A DNA stretch of 36,983 nucleotides from Parcubacteria group bacterium M6-OD1-1 (GTDB lineage: Bacteria; Patescibacteriota; Minisyncoccia; GWC2-36-17; M10-OD1-4), in the NCBI GenBank assembly GCA_003056085.1, contig LSNK01000004.1, forward strand, positions 92,326 to 129,308, written 5' to 3'. Of the stretch, positions 1-7,316 are shown piece by piece. The notes beneath the pieces were generated by a model, which was not told the origin of the DNA, searched no databases, and worked only from the letters and a program-made list of their open reading frames with translations. The position numbers and the translations under genes were made by a program. Position 1 is the stretch's first letter; each line of letters starts with the position of its first letter.

Positions 1-255
1 AACATGAGGTCTCTTGATCTTTCAATATTTAAAATAGGATTTTTCTCAAGTAAATTTATGGTTGTTGCTCTTTTAATTTCTGTTGCTATTCAATTTTTGG
101 TTATCTATATTCCGTTTTTCCAAAATGTATTCAGTTTTGAAAGGCTAAATATACAAGAGTGGGTATTGATTATCGGCTCATCTTCTTTGATTTTGGTTAT
201 TGTTGAAATCTATAAAATATTTAAGCGGAAAGCCAATAGCAGTGTAAAGCTATAG
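1..255 (+). CDS. P-type cation-transporting ATPase, C-terminal end (5' partial)
   Basis: Only the last ~85 residues are present; the reading frame is open from base 1, so the ATG at base 4 is an internal Met. The fragment matches the C-terminal transmembrane module of P2-type (Ca2+-like) cation ATPases. It has an N-MRSLDLSIFKIGFF stretch, as in the family's 'N-RS---SIFKIGFFSN' segment, then two hydrophobic helices (about residues 20-38 and 52-70) and a basic cytoplasmic tail. The family pumps cations across the cytoplasmic membrane using an aspartyl-phosphate intermediate. The catalytic part lies upstream of the window, so substrate and activity cannot be judged. The gene ends 55 bases before the next one. 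Confidence 0.8.
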   Translation, partial: NMRSLDLSIFKIGFFSSKFMVVALLISVAIQFLVIYIPFFQNVFSFERLNIQEWVLIIGSSSLILVIVEIYKIFKRKANSSVKL

Positions 256-295
256 AGTTATAAGTAATTTAAACTTTCTGTTTTTTAATTTATTT

Positions 296-304
296 TGTTA
301 TAAT
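296..304 (+). promoter_or_regulatory. Extended -10 promoter (TGTTATAAT) for the small membrane protein
   Basis: A TGTTATAAT extended -10 ends only 6 bases before the ATG at 311, so the expected transcription start falls on or next to the start codon. That suggests a leaderless mRNA. No convincing -35 box is visible. Confidence 0.5.
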
Positions 305-310
305 AAATAC

Positions 311-685
311 ATGGTTTATTTATTTTTAAAATGGAAATTTATTGATTCTAATCGGGATTTTTTAAAAGCCTGGTTTGAATTTTCAAAATTCGGTCTGAAT
401 ATTTTTTCAGTCCCGCTTTTGGTCAGGACGTTCTTCTGGCCGTGGCACAAATATCAAAGCGTATATCCGTCAGGCTTTAATCCAAAAAAAGTTTTTTTAG
501 TTTTTTTTGGGAATATAATGTCCAGGATAATAGGGATGATTTTAAGAACATTTTTTATTTTTATTGGTTTGATATTTGAAATTTTTATTTTATTTTTTGG
601 ATTTATTTTATTTTTAATTTGGTTTACATTGCCGTTTTTTGCACTTTATTTTTTATATATAGGAATAGATTTCTTACTTCGATAG
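311..685 (+). CDS. Small membrane protein upstream of the Clp-like ATPase
   Basis: 124 residues, no recognised family. The N-terminal half is mixed (WKFIDSNRDFLKAW, then a possible re-entrant stretch with FFWPWHKYQ). The C-terminal half is almost continuous hydrophobic sequence (about residues 65-120), enough for two transmembrane helices. The next gene downstream is a membrane-anchored Clp-like ATPase, so the two may act together at the membrane; that is inference from position only. The gene appears to have its own promoter very close to the start. There is no signal peptide cleavage site and no catalytic motif. Confidence 0.75.
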   Translation: MVYLFLKWKFIDSNRDFLKAWFEFSKFGLNIFSVPLLVRTFFWPWHKYQSVYPSGFNPKKVFLVFFGNIMSRIIGMILRTFFIFIGLIFEIFILFFGFILFLIWFTLPFFALYFLYIGIDFLLR

Positions 686-727
686 AGCCTAAATGAGATA
701 GAAGTTAAAAGATATAAACATGATAAA

Positions 728-835
728 AGTTACAAGATACAAATCACAAATAACAAACAAATCTCAAGAAACAATAGCCAACAACCAAAGTAGCGTCGTG
801 TTTGCATCTTGCATCTTATTACTTATTACTGCTTT
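728..835. repeat. Dispersed intergenic repeat, copy A
   Basis: A/C-rich arm (ACAAATAACAAACAAATC) followed by a centre GTAGCGTCGTG and a T/G-rich arm (TTTGCATCTTGCATCTT). This makes an imperfect inverted repeat in the gap between two genes. The same layout recurs near 11350 and 36790. Boundaries are approximate. Apart from this repeat, the 221-base gap (686-906) holds only AT-rich sequence. Confidence 0.6.
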
Positions 836-906
836 GTTTAATTTATTTATGTATTTAAAATTCTATTTTCTAACTTCTAATTTTTAAATTTTATATTCTT
901 TCGTTT

Positions 907-3438
907 ATGTTTAACTTAAAAAAGACTAAAACTTATTATGCTATTTTATTTCCAATCTTTTTTGTAAAGATTGTTTTTTGGGCATCTTTGTTTTCAACGC
1001 TTTTGTTATTGATTGATATTTTATTTCCAAAACTTTATATTTTGCCTTTAACTTTTTTGAGAGTTGAGGTTATAGGCTGGTTTTTTATATCTTTATTTAT
1101 TAATTTATTATTTTTCTCTCTTTATATTTTTTACAATTCTTTTTTAAGAAAAGAAGAACAAGTAAATTTAGAGGATGTCTTAGATTCTCAAAAAAACAAT
1201 GAAGATATTAATTTAGCAGAATATCTTTCTTATGATGCCGCCTTGGCAATGCGAAAAGCGATGCGATTTACCGAGAAAAAACATATAAAACTAAGTTATA
1301 ATTCAATATTTTTATTTTTACTTGAAAACAAAAGAGCAAAGTTTATATTTGACAGGCTTTTAATAAACGAAGAGCAATTTAGAAAAACTTTGGAAGTTGT
1401 CGTTGAAAGCCAAGAAAAAACTGTTGCGCAATATATAGACAGTTCAGAGCTTGAGAAAATCCTGTACGATGCCCTTTTAATTTCTCAAAAAAAAGGCAAC
1501 AAAAAAATTACTTTCGGCAGTGTGTTTGCCGCTGTTGTTTTGTCTGATGATGTTCTTAGGAATTTATTTTTTGATTATGGAGCAAAAAAGGAAGATGTTA
1601 TTGATGTCTCTATTTGGGAAGAAAACTATCATAATGAATATTTTATTAAAAAATCTTTTATTGCCGGGCTTGGCAGGGTGCAGGGAATAGCAGACACATG
1701 GACTTATGGTTATACTCCCGTGCTTTTGAAGTATGCACATGAAGTCTCAGTCTCTGACAGACCGGGGGAGCATATTCATGCTTTAGGGAGAGAGAAGGAG
1801 ATAGAAAAAATAGAGGAAATACTGTCATCTTCCGGTAAAAATAATGTAATTTTAGTCGGTGAGCCGGGAGCCGGAAGAAAAAATGTTATTTTAGGTTTTG
1901 TAAAAAGAATAAAAAAAGGCGTTGCAACAGGAGCGTTAAAACACAAAAGAGTATTTATGCTTGATATGAATTCTGTTATTTCAAGAACAAAAGATGTGAC
2001 AGAAACTGTGGCATTGCTTGATAAAATATTTTCTGAATGTTTGGGTGCTGGAAATATTGTTTTAATTATAGATGATATTCATAATTATGTAGGCAAGCAG
2101 GAGAAAGAAAAGATTGCCGCTTTTGATATTTCAGGGGTTTTAGTGCCTTACCTTCAGTCGGATAAATTTCAGTTGATAGCTCAAACCGATCATTCATCGT
2201 ATCATTCAAACATTGAATCAAATCCTTCTGTTTCTGTGATGTTGGAAAAAGTTGAAGTTTTGGAGATGGACGAACAAACAACCATTTTAAAACTTGAAGA
2301 CCTGACGCCTACGATAGAAAAAGAATATAAAATTTTTATTTCTTATCATGCTCTTTTGGCTGTGGTTTCAGATGCGGGTTCTTATATTCAAAATATACCA
2401 TTTCCGGAAAAGGCTATTTCTCTGCTTTCTGAAGTTATCTCTTTTGTTCAAGCTCATAAAGTTTATGGCAATATCGTAATTCAAGATCATGTTACGGAAG
2501 TTATTTCTCAAAAAACCGGAATACCTTTAGGCAGAATAGAAGGAGAGGAAAAGTCAAAACTTTTAAATATGGAAGAACTTTTGCATAAAAAAGTTATAGG
2601 GCAGGATAAAGCAATAGCGGTTTTGTCAGAAGCTATGCGCAGGGTGAGGTCCGGTATTTCTGAAAGAAAAAAACCGATAGGAACATTTTTATTTTTAGGT
2701 CCAACCGGTGTCGGGAAGACAGAAACCGCAAAATCTCTCGCCGATGTTTATTTTGGCTCTGAAGAAAGAATGATTCGTCTTGATATGTCAGAATACCAGT
2801 CCAAAGATTCAATGAAAAGGCTTATAGGAAGCGTTGACGAAGATGTTGAAGCTCAGTTTGCAAATAAAGTGAGAGAAAACCCTTTTTCGCTTATTTTACT
2901 TGATGAGTTTGAAAAATCACATCCTGATATAGCGGATCTTTTCTTGCAAATCTTAGATGAAGGCAGGCTGACAGATGCTTATCAAAGAAAGGTTTCTTTT
3001 AGAAATTCAATAATTATCGCAACCTCAAATGCCGGAGCTGAGTTTATAAGAGAATATATACTTTCCGGTCAAAATATAGAAGCATTGCATGATATACTTA
3101 TAAATTATTTGATAAAAGAAGAGATATTCAAGCCCGAATTTTTAAATAGGTTTGATGCAATCGTGGTTTTTGAGCCTCTGTCAAAAGAAGAAATAAAGAA
3201 AGTGGCAGAGTTAATACTAAAAGATCTTTTTGTCAGGCTTGAAGACAAAGGGATGAAATTTAAAATGACAGATGAGCTTTTGGATAGAATATCTGAAATA
3301 GGATATAGCCCGGCTTTTGGGGCGAGGGAAATGAAAAGAACTATACAGGAAAAAATAGAAAATAAAATTGCCGAAGATATCATAAAAGGAAAATACAAAT
3401 ATGGATCGGAAATATATATAGATCCGGAAACAATATAA
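907..3438 (+). CDS. Membrane-anchored ClpB/ClpC-like AAA+ ATPase with degenerate first ATPase domain
   Basis: 843 residues. Two N-terminal transmembrane helices (about 12-42 and 53-78) precede a Clp_N-like repeat region (about 100-240), then two AAA+ modules. The first is degenerate. Its P-loop is GEPGAGRKN (318-326), with Arg where the catalytic Lys belongs; its Walker B has Asp-Asp instead of Asp-Glu; and the usual KYRGEFE pore loop and arginine finger are not recognisable. The second keeps GPTGVGKT (598-605), Walker B LILLDEFEKSH, sensor 1 ATSNAG, FLNRFD and a sensor 2 region GYSPAFGAREM. However, the GYVG pore loop after RLIG is replaced by SVDEDVEAQ. The IGF-type ClpP-docking loop is not seen. 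It is therefore probably not a classical ClpC unfoldase; a membrane-tethered remodelling role is inferred. Confidence 0.88.
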   Translation: MFNLKKTKTYYAILFPIFFVKIVFWASLFSTLLLLIDILFPKLYILPLTFLRVEVIGWFFISLFINLLFFSLYIFYNSFLRKEEQVNLEDVLDSQKNNEDINLAEYLSYDAALAMRKAMRFTEKKHIKLSYNSIFLFLLENKRAKFIFDRLLINEEQFRKTLEVVVESQEKTVAQYIDSSELEKILYDALLISQKKGNKKITFGSVFAAVVLSDDVLRNLFFDYGAKKEDVIDVSIWEENYHNEYFIKKSFIAGLGRVQGIADTWTYGYTPVLLKYAHEVSVSDRPGEHIHALGREKEIEKIEEILSSSGKNNVILVGEPGAGRKNVILGFVKRIKKGVATGALKHKRVFMLDMNSVISRTKDVTETVALLDKIFSECLGAGNIVLIIDDIHNYVGKQEKEKIAAFDISGVLVPYLQSDKFQLIAQTDHSSYHSNIESNPSVSVMLEKVEVLEMDEQTTILKLEDLTPTIEKEYKIFISYHALLAVVSDAGSYIQNIPFPEKAISLLSEVISFVQAHKVYGNIVIQDHVTEVISQKTGIPLGRIEGEEKSKLLNMEELLHKKVIGQDKAIAVLSEAMRRVRSGISERKKPIGTFLFLGPTGVGKTETAKSLADVYFGSEERMIRLDMSEYQSKDSMKRLIGSVDEDVEAQFANKVRENPFSLILLDEFEKSHPDIADLFLQILDEGRLTDAYQRKVSFRNSIIIATSNAGAEFIREYILSGQNIEALHDILINYLIKEEIFKPEFLNRFDAIVVFEPLSKEEIKKVAELILKDLFVRLEDKGMKFKMTDELLDRISEIGYSPAFGAREMKRTIQEKIENKIAEDIIKGKYKYGSEIYIDPETI

Positions 3439-3452
3439 CGGCAAGTAAAAAC

Positions 3453-3479
3453 ATATTTGGAAGCAAGGCTTCCAAATAT
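3453..3479. repeat. RAYT-associated palindrome, copy 1 (upstream flank)
   Basis: Perfect 12-bp stem with loop AAG, centred on the core GGAAGCAAGGCTTCC. It lies 12 bases upstream of the transposase ATG and 14 bases after the Clp gene. Confidence 0.9.
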
Positions 3480-3491
3480 AAATATAAAAAA

Positions 3492-4166
3492 ATGTCTATA
3501 AGAAAAACACCTTTTATAATAGGTGAATTTTATCATATATATAATCGTGGTGTTGAAAAAAGAGAATTTTTTCTTGATTTAAATGATCAGAAAAGGTTTT
3601 TTCAAAGCATGCATGAATTTAATACATTAGAGCCGATAGGAAGTATTTATGAAAAACAATTCATTGATAAAAAATTTGGAAGCAAGGCTTCCAAATCTGA
3701 AAAATTAGTAAATTTTGTTGCTTACTGTCTCAATTCAAATCATTATCATTTTATTTTAGAGCAAACAGCTGATAAGGGGATTGAAAAATTTATGCAGAGA
3801 TTAGGTACAGGTTATGCAAAGTACTTTAATAAAAAATATAAAAGAAGCGGAGTTCTATTTCAAGGAAAATTTAAAGCTGTTCATGTTAGTTCAAATAATT
3901 ACCTTCTTCATTTAAGCGCTTATGTAAACTTAAATAATTTGGTTCACCAACTTGAAAGCAAGGCTTCCAAGTTGGTGAAAAGCAAGACAAGTTGGGAAGA
4001 GTATATAGAAGACAATTCTGTAGGTTTTTGTAAGAGAAGTATTATATTAGAACAATTCAAAAATAAAAGAGAATATAAGAAGTTTGCAGAAGAGTCTCTG
4101 CGAGGAATTCTAGAAAAAAGATACGAATTGGATGATTTTGAGGATTTCTTATTAGAGTTAGAATAA
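3492..4166 (+). CDS. REP-associated tyrosine transposase (Y1/HUH family)
   Basis: 224 residues, the usual RAYT size. The single-strand transposase HUH motif is HYH (84-86) inside YCLNSNHYHFILEQ. The N-terminal FYHIYNRGVEKREFF strand and the GYAKYFNKKYKRSGVLFQGKFK helix-strand block, which includes candidate catalytic tyrosines, are typical of TnpA_REP/IS200-like enzymes. The enzymes nick and rejoin ssDNA at hairpins. Four copies of a GGAAGC-AAG-GCTTCC palindrome sit around or inside the gene. Two are translated in frame, giving the peptides FGSKASKS and LESKASKL. The gene looks intact. It lies between the Clp gene and lysS, and is probably a genome-resident RAYT rather than a mobile insertion sequence with its own ends. 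Confidence 0.9.
   Translation: MSIRKTPFIIGEFYHIYNRGVEKREFFLDLNDQKRFFQSMHEFNTLEPIGSIYEKQFIDKKFGSKASKSEKLVNFVAYCLNSNHYHFILEQTADKGIEKFMQRLGTGYAKYFNKKYKRSGVLFQGKFKAVHVSSNNYLLHLSAYVNLNNLVHQLESKASKLVKSKTSWEEYIEDNSVGFCKRSIILEQFKNKREYKKFAEESLRGILEKRYELDDFEDFLLELE
3674..3696. repeat. RAYT-associated palindrome, copy 2 (inside the transposase gene)
   Basis: Perfect 10-bp stem, loop AAG, same core as copy 1. It is translated in frame as part of KKFGSKASKSEK. Confidence 0.9.
3943..3979. repeat. RAYT-associated palindrome, copy 3 (inside the transposase gene)
   Basis: 17-bp stem with one mismatch (GAAAGC against GCTTCC) and loop AAG. The outer 9 bp (TTCACCAAC/GTTGGTGAA) are found at no other copy. Translated as VHQLESKASKLVK. 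Confidence 0.9.
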
Positions 4167-4180
4167 GATAATATTATTTT

Positions 4181-4203
4181 ATTTGGAAGCAAGGCTTCCA
4201 AAT
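4181..4203. repeat. RAYT-associated palindrome, copy 4 (downstream flank)
   Basis: Perfect 10-bp stem, loop AAG. It lies 14 bases after the transposase stop and ahead of lysS. The TTG-initiated upstream extension of the lysS frame starts just past it. Confidence 0.9.
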
Positions 4204-4276
4204 TTTTGGAATTTTGCGTTTTTTAGTTTTTGTTGCTATACTTTTTTCAGTAAGCAGTAAAAAAACAGTTGAATTT

Positions 4277-5770
4277 ATGAGTATTTTAGAGATAAAAAAA
4301 GTGAAATTAGAGAAGTCGGAAGCCTTGAAAAAACAAGGAGTTAGTTTGTATCCGGCCTCTACAGACAGGTCAGTTTCTATTTTTGAGGTTAAAAAGAATT
4401 TTGATGAAATTGTGTCTTCTGAAAAAGAAGTTGTTTTAGCCGGCAGGATTATGACAAAAAGAGAGCATGGAGGGTCTACTTTTTGTGATATTTATGACGG
4501 GACCGACAAGATTCAAGTTTATTTTAAGAAAAATGAAATTGGCGCAGAAAAATATCAAAACTTTTTAGATAATTTTGATATCGGTGATTTTATTGAAACA
4601 AAAGGAGGTTTTTTTGAAACTAAAAGAGGTGAAAAAACTCAACTTGTAAAAAGTTTTAAGATTTTATCAAAAGCTTTGTTGCCGTTGCCGGAAAAATGGC
4701 ATGGACTAACCGACGTTGAAGAAAGATACAGAAAAAGATATTTAGATGTTTTAATGAATAAAGATGTAAAAGATAAGTTTGTTAAAAGATCTCAAATAAT
4801 AAAATCGTTAAGGGAGTTTTTGGACAAAGATGGGTTTTTGGAGGTTGAAACTCCCATACTTCAGACTATCCCGGGGGGAGCCTTGGCAGAGCCGTTTAAA
4901 ACTCACTTAAACGCTTTAGATTTGGATTTATATTTAAGAATAGCTCCAGAGCTTTATTTAAAAAGACTGCTTGTGGGTGGCTTTGAAAAAGTTTATGAAA
5001 TAGGGAGATGCTTCAGAAATGAAGGAATGGACGCGACTCATAACCCGGATTTTACTATGCTTGAATGTTATGCCGCATATAAAGATTATAACGATTTTAT
5101 GAAAATGACAGAGGATTTGATTCTGCATGTAGTTTCTCAAACAAACAACGGTTTGCTTGAAATTGAGTATCAAAAAAAAGACGGTAAAAAAGAAAAAATA
5201 GATTTCAAAGGACCTTATCCAAAAATAGAGTTTACTGAACTTTTAAAGGACTATGCCAAAATTGATTATGATGCTTTAACAGAAGAGGAGCTTTTAAAAA
5301 AAGCCGGAGAGCTGAAAATAGATATTCCTAAAGGCTCAAACAAGGGGAAAATAGCGGATGAAATTTATAAAGATTTAGTAAGACCAAATATAGTGCAGCC
5401 TATTTTTATGATAAATCATCCTATTGAACTTTCTCCTTTGGCAAAAAAGATTGAAAACGATTCATCAAAAGTTGAAAGATTTCAGCTTGTGGTTGCCGGG
5501 CTTGAAATTGTGAATGCATTTTCTGAATTAAATGATCCCCAAGATCAGCTTGAAAGATTTAAAGAGCAGGAAAAAAACGCAAAAAAAGGAGATCAAGAGA
5601 GCTTAAGAATGGACGCAGACTTTATAGAGGCGTTAGAATACGGTATGCCTCCGGCAGCAGGACTTGGGCTTGGGGTAGAAAGACTTGTAGCTTTACTCAC
5701 AGATTCACATCATGTAAGAGAGGTAATACTTTTTCCAACCATGAGACCTAAAACACAATCTTTAGAATAA
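4277..5770 (+). CDS. lysS: Lysyl-tRNA synthetase, class II
   Basis: Charges tRNA-Lys in the cytoplasm. I start it at the ATG that gives MSILEIKKVK; the ORF track's TTG start at 4214 would add 21 hydrophobic residues that the family lacks and is therefore rejected. The resulting 497 aa is a normal class II LysRS length. An N-terminal OB-fold (VLAGRIMTKREHGGSTFCDI) is followed by the class II core: motif 1 region FLEVETPILQTIPGGALAEPF, motif 2 IGRCFRNEGMDATHNPDFTMLE, and motif 3 GLGLGVERLVALL, with LFPTMRP at the C-terminus. No key residues appear to be missing. A small basic protein and serS follow. Confidence 0.96.
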   Translation: MSILEIKKVKLEKSEALKKQGVSLYPASTDRSVSIFEVKKNFDEIVSSEKEVVLAGRIMTKREHGGSTFCDIYDGTDKIQVYFKKNEIGAEKYQNFLDNFDIGDFIETKGGFFETKRGEKTQLVKSFKILSKALLPLPEKWHGLTDVEERYRKRYLDVLMNKDVKDKFVKRSQIIKSLREFLDKDGFLEVETPILQTIPGGALAEPFKTHLNALDLDLYLRIAPELYLKRLLVGGFEKVYEIGRCFRNEGMDATHNPDFTMLECYAAYKDYNDFMKMTEDLILHVVSQTNNGLLEIEYQKKDGKKEKIDFKGPYPKIEFTELLKDYAKIDYDALTEEELLKKAGELKIDIPKGSNKGKIADEIYKDLVRPNIVQPIFMINHPIELSPLAKKIENDSSKVERFQLVVAGLEIVNAFSELNDPQDQLERFKEQEKNAKKGDQESLRMDADFIEALEYGMPPAAGLGLGVERLVALLTDSHHVREVILFPTMRPKTQSLE

Positions 5771-5806
5771 GTTCTAATTTTATGTTTTTGTCTGCTGTTT
5801 TAAAAG

Positions 5807-6001
5807 ATGACCAATCATAAAAAATTAAAAAAATACATCAGGAGGGCTCATAAAAAAGGATTTTCCGTTGCAAAAATAACTCAAACTCTGCTAAAAACAG
5901 GATGGACGCAAGATCAAATAAAAAAAGGGTTTAAAATTGCATCAAAAAGAAATATTTTTGTGAGGTTTTTTTATAGCTTTTTAAATATATTTAAAAGGTA
6001 G
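5807..6001 (+). CDS. Small basic helical protein
   Basis: 64 residues, very basic. The pattern (LKKYIRRAHKKGFSVAKITQTLLKTGWTQDQI) suggests a short three-helix module of the type 'A--KGYS--EI---L---GW----I', which I have seen at the N-terminus of longer proteins in CPR genomes. The C-terminus (NIFVRFFYSFLNIFKR) is amphipathic and could touch the membrane. No enzymatic motif. It lies between lysS and serS with 36- and 20-base gaps, so probably shares their transcript. Function unknown. Confidence 0.65.
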   Translation: MTNHKKLKKYIRRAHKKGFSVAKITQTLLKTGWTQDQIKKGFKIASKRNIFVRFFYSFLNIFKR

Positions 6002-6021
6002 CTCATCATTAAATGTAAATC

Positions 6022-7299
6022 ATGATAGATATTAAACTCATAAGAGAAGATTTAGAAGAAATAAAAAACAGATTGTCAAAAAAAGGTGTTAAGCCGGCAG
6101 ATGTTGAGAAGGTGTTTTTGTTGGATAAAAAATACAGGGATATTCTGCAAATTTTAGAAGGGGACAAGGCGGAGCAGAACAGAATTTCAGAAGAAATATC
6201 TTCTCAAAAAGACAATGAAGAAAGAAATAAAAAAATAAATTCTATGCAGGCTCTTAAGTCTCAAATAAAAGAGTCGGAGCAAAAAATATCAGAAATTGAA
6301 GATGATTTGAAAAAGAGCTTAAATGCTTTGCCGAATATTCCGGCAGAAGATGCTTTAGAAGGGGATAGTGAAGATGATAATAAGGTTATAAAAACTTTTG
6401 AAGACATTCCAAAATTTGATTTTACTGTTTGTGATCATATGGAAATAGGAGAAAGACTTGACCTTATAGATACGAAACAGGCGGCTTTGGTTTCCGGGGC
6501 AAGATTTTTTTATTTGAAAAATGAAGCGGTCTTGCTTGAATTTGCTTTGGTTCAGTTTGTTTTTGAAAATTTAGTAAAAAAAGGATTCACTCCTTTAGTT
6601 CCCCCCGTAATGATAAGACCGGAAATGTATATGAGAATGGGGAGGTTGCAAATGGATCAAAAAGAAGAAAGATATTATATGCAAAATGATGATATTTATC
6701 TTGTGGGTTCAGCCGAGCATACCACAGGTCCTTTGCATTCAGATTATGTTTTTTCTGAAAAAGATTTACCAAAAAGATATATAGCTTTTTCCACCTCTTT
6801 CAGAAGAGAGGCGGGGACTTACGGAAAGGACACAAAGGGGATATTAAGAGTTCACCAGTTTGATAAGTTGGAGATGTTCTCTTTTACAAAACCGGAAGAC
6901 TCAAAAGAAGAGCATAAATTTTTGCTTTCCATGCAGGAAAATATGATGCAGGAGCTTAAGCTTCCTTACCAGGTTGTTGAGGTGTGCACCAATGATATGG
7001 GATTTACAGATGCCAAGCAATATGATGTTGAAACATGGATACCAAGCCAGGAAAAATATAGAGAAACTCATTCTTGTTCAAATACAACAGATTTTCAGGC
7101 AAGAGGGATAAATGCAAAATACAAAAACAAAGAGACGGGGAAAAATGAACTGGTTCATATGCTTAATGCAACAGGATTTGCCATAAGCAGGATATTGATT
7201 GCAATTTTGGAAAACAATCAACAAAAAGACGGATCTGTTAAAATACCTCAGGTTTTGCAAAAATTTATAGGAAAAGATTTGATAAAGAGCAAGAGCTGA
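6022..7299 (+). CDS. serS: Seryl-tRNA synthetase
   Basis: 425 residues, normal length. The N-terminal ~110 residues form the long antiparallel coiled-coil arm that grips the tRNA-Ser variable arm (MIDIKLIREDLEEIKNRLSKKG onward). The class II catalytic core has motif 2 STSFRREAGTYGKDTKGILR, the serine-site segment HQFDKLEMF, ETHSCSNTTDFQARG, and motif 3 LNATGFAISRILIAILENNQ. The tail IPQVLQKFIG is also typical. It ends with TGA, evidence for the standard code. Upstream is AT-rich with no Shine-Dalgarno sequence. Confidence 0.96.
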   Translation: MIDIKLIREDLEEIKNRLSKKGVKPADVEKVFLLDKKYRDILQILEGDKAEQNRISEEISSQKDNEERNKKINSMQALKSQIKESEQKISEIEDDLKKSLNALPNIPAEDALEGDSEDDNKVIKTFEDIPKFDFTVCDHMEIGERLDLIDTKQAALVSGARFFYLKNEAVLLEFALVQFVFENLVKKGFTPLVPPVMIRPEMYMRMGRLQMDQKEERYYMQNDDIYLVGSAEHTTGPLHSDYVFSEKDLPKRYIAFSTSFRREAGTYGKDTKGILRVHQFDKLEMFSFTKPEDSKEEHKFLLSMQENMMQELKLPYQVVEVCTNDMGFTDAKQYDVETWIPSQEKYRETHSCSNTTDFQARGINAKYKNKETGKNELVHMLNATGFAISRILIAILENNQQKDGSVKIPQVLQKFIGKDLIKSKS

Positions 7300-7316
7300 C
7301 AATTAATGTTAGTATT

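Noticed and set aside
3105-3536. Minus-strand ORF under the Clp and RAYT starts
   Set aside because: Shadow of strong + strand genes; low-complexity composition and no recognisable domain.
4214-4276. TTG-initiated N-terminal extension of lysS
   Set aside because: It adds a hydrophobic 21-residue leader that is not part of the LysRS family and starts next to a RAYT palindrome; the ATG at 4277 gives the family's normal start.
7285-7299. UGA recoded as an amino acid
   Set aside because: TGA terminates serS and infA at the expected family lengths, and no in-frame TGA interrupts a conserved gene.
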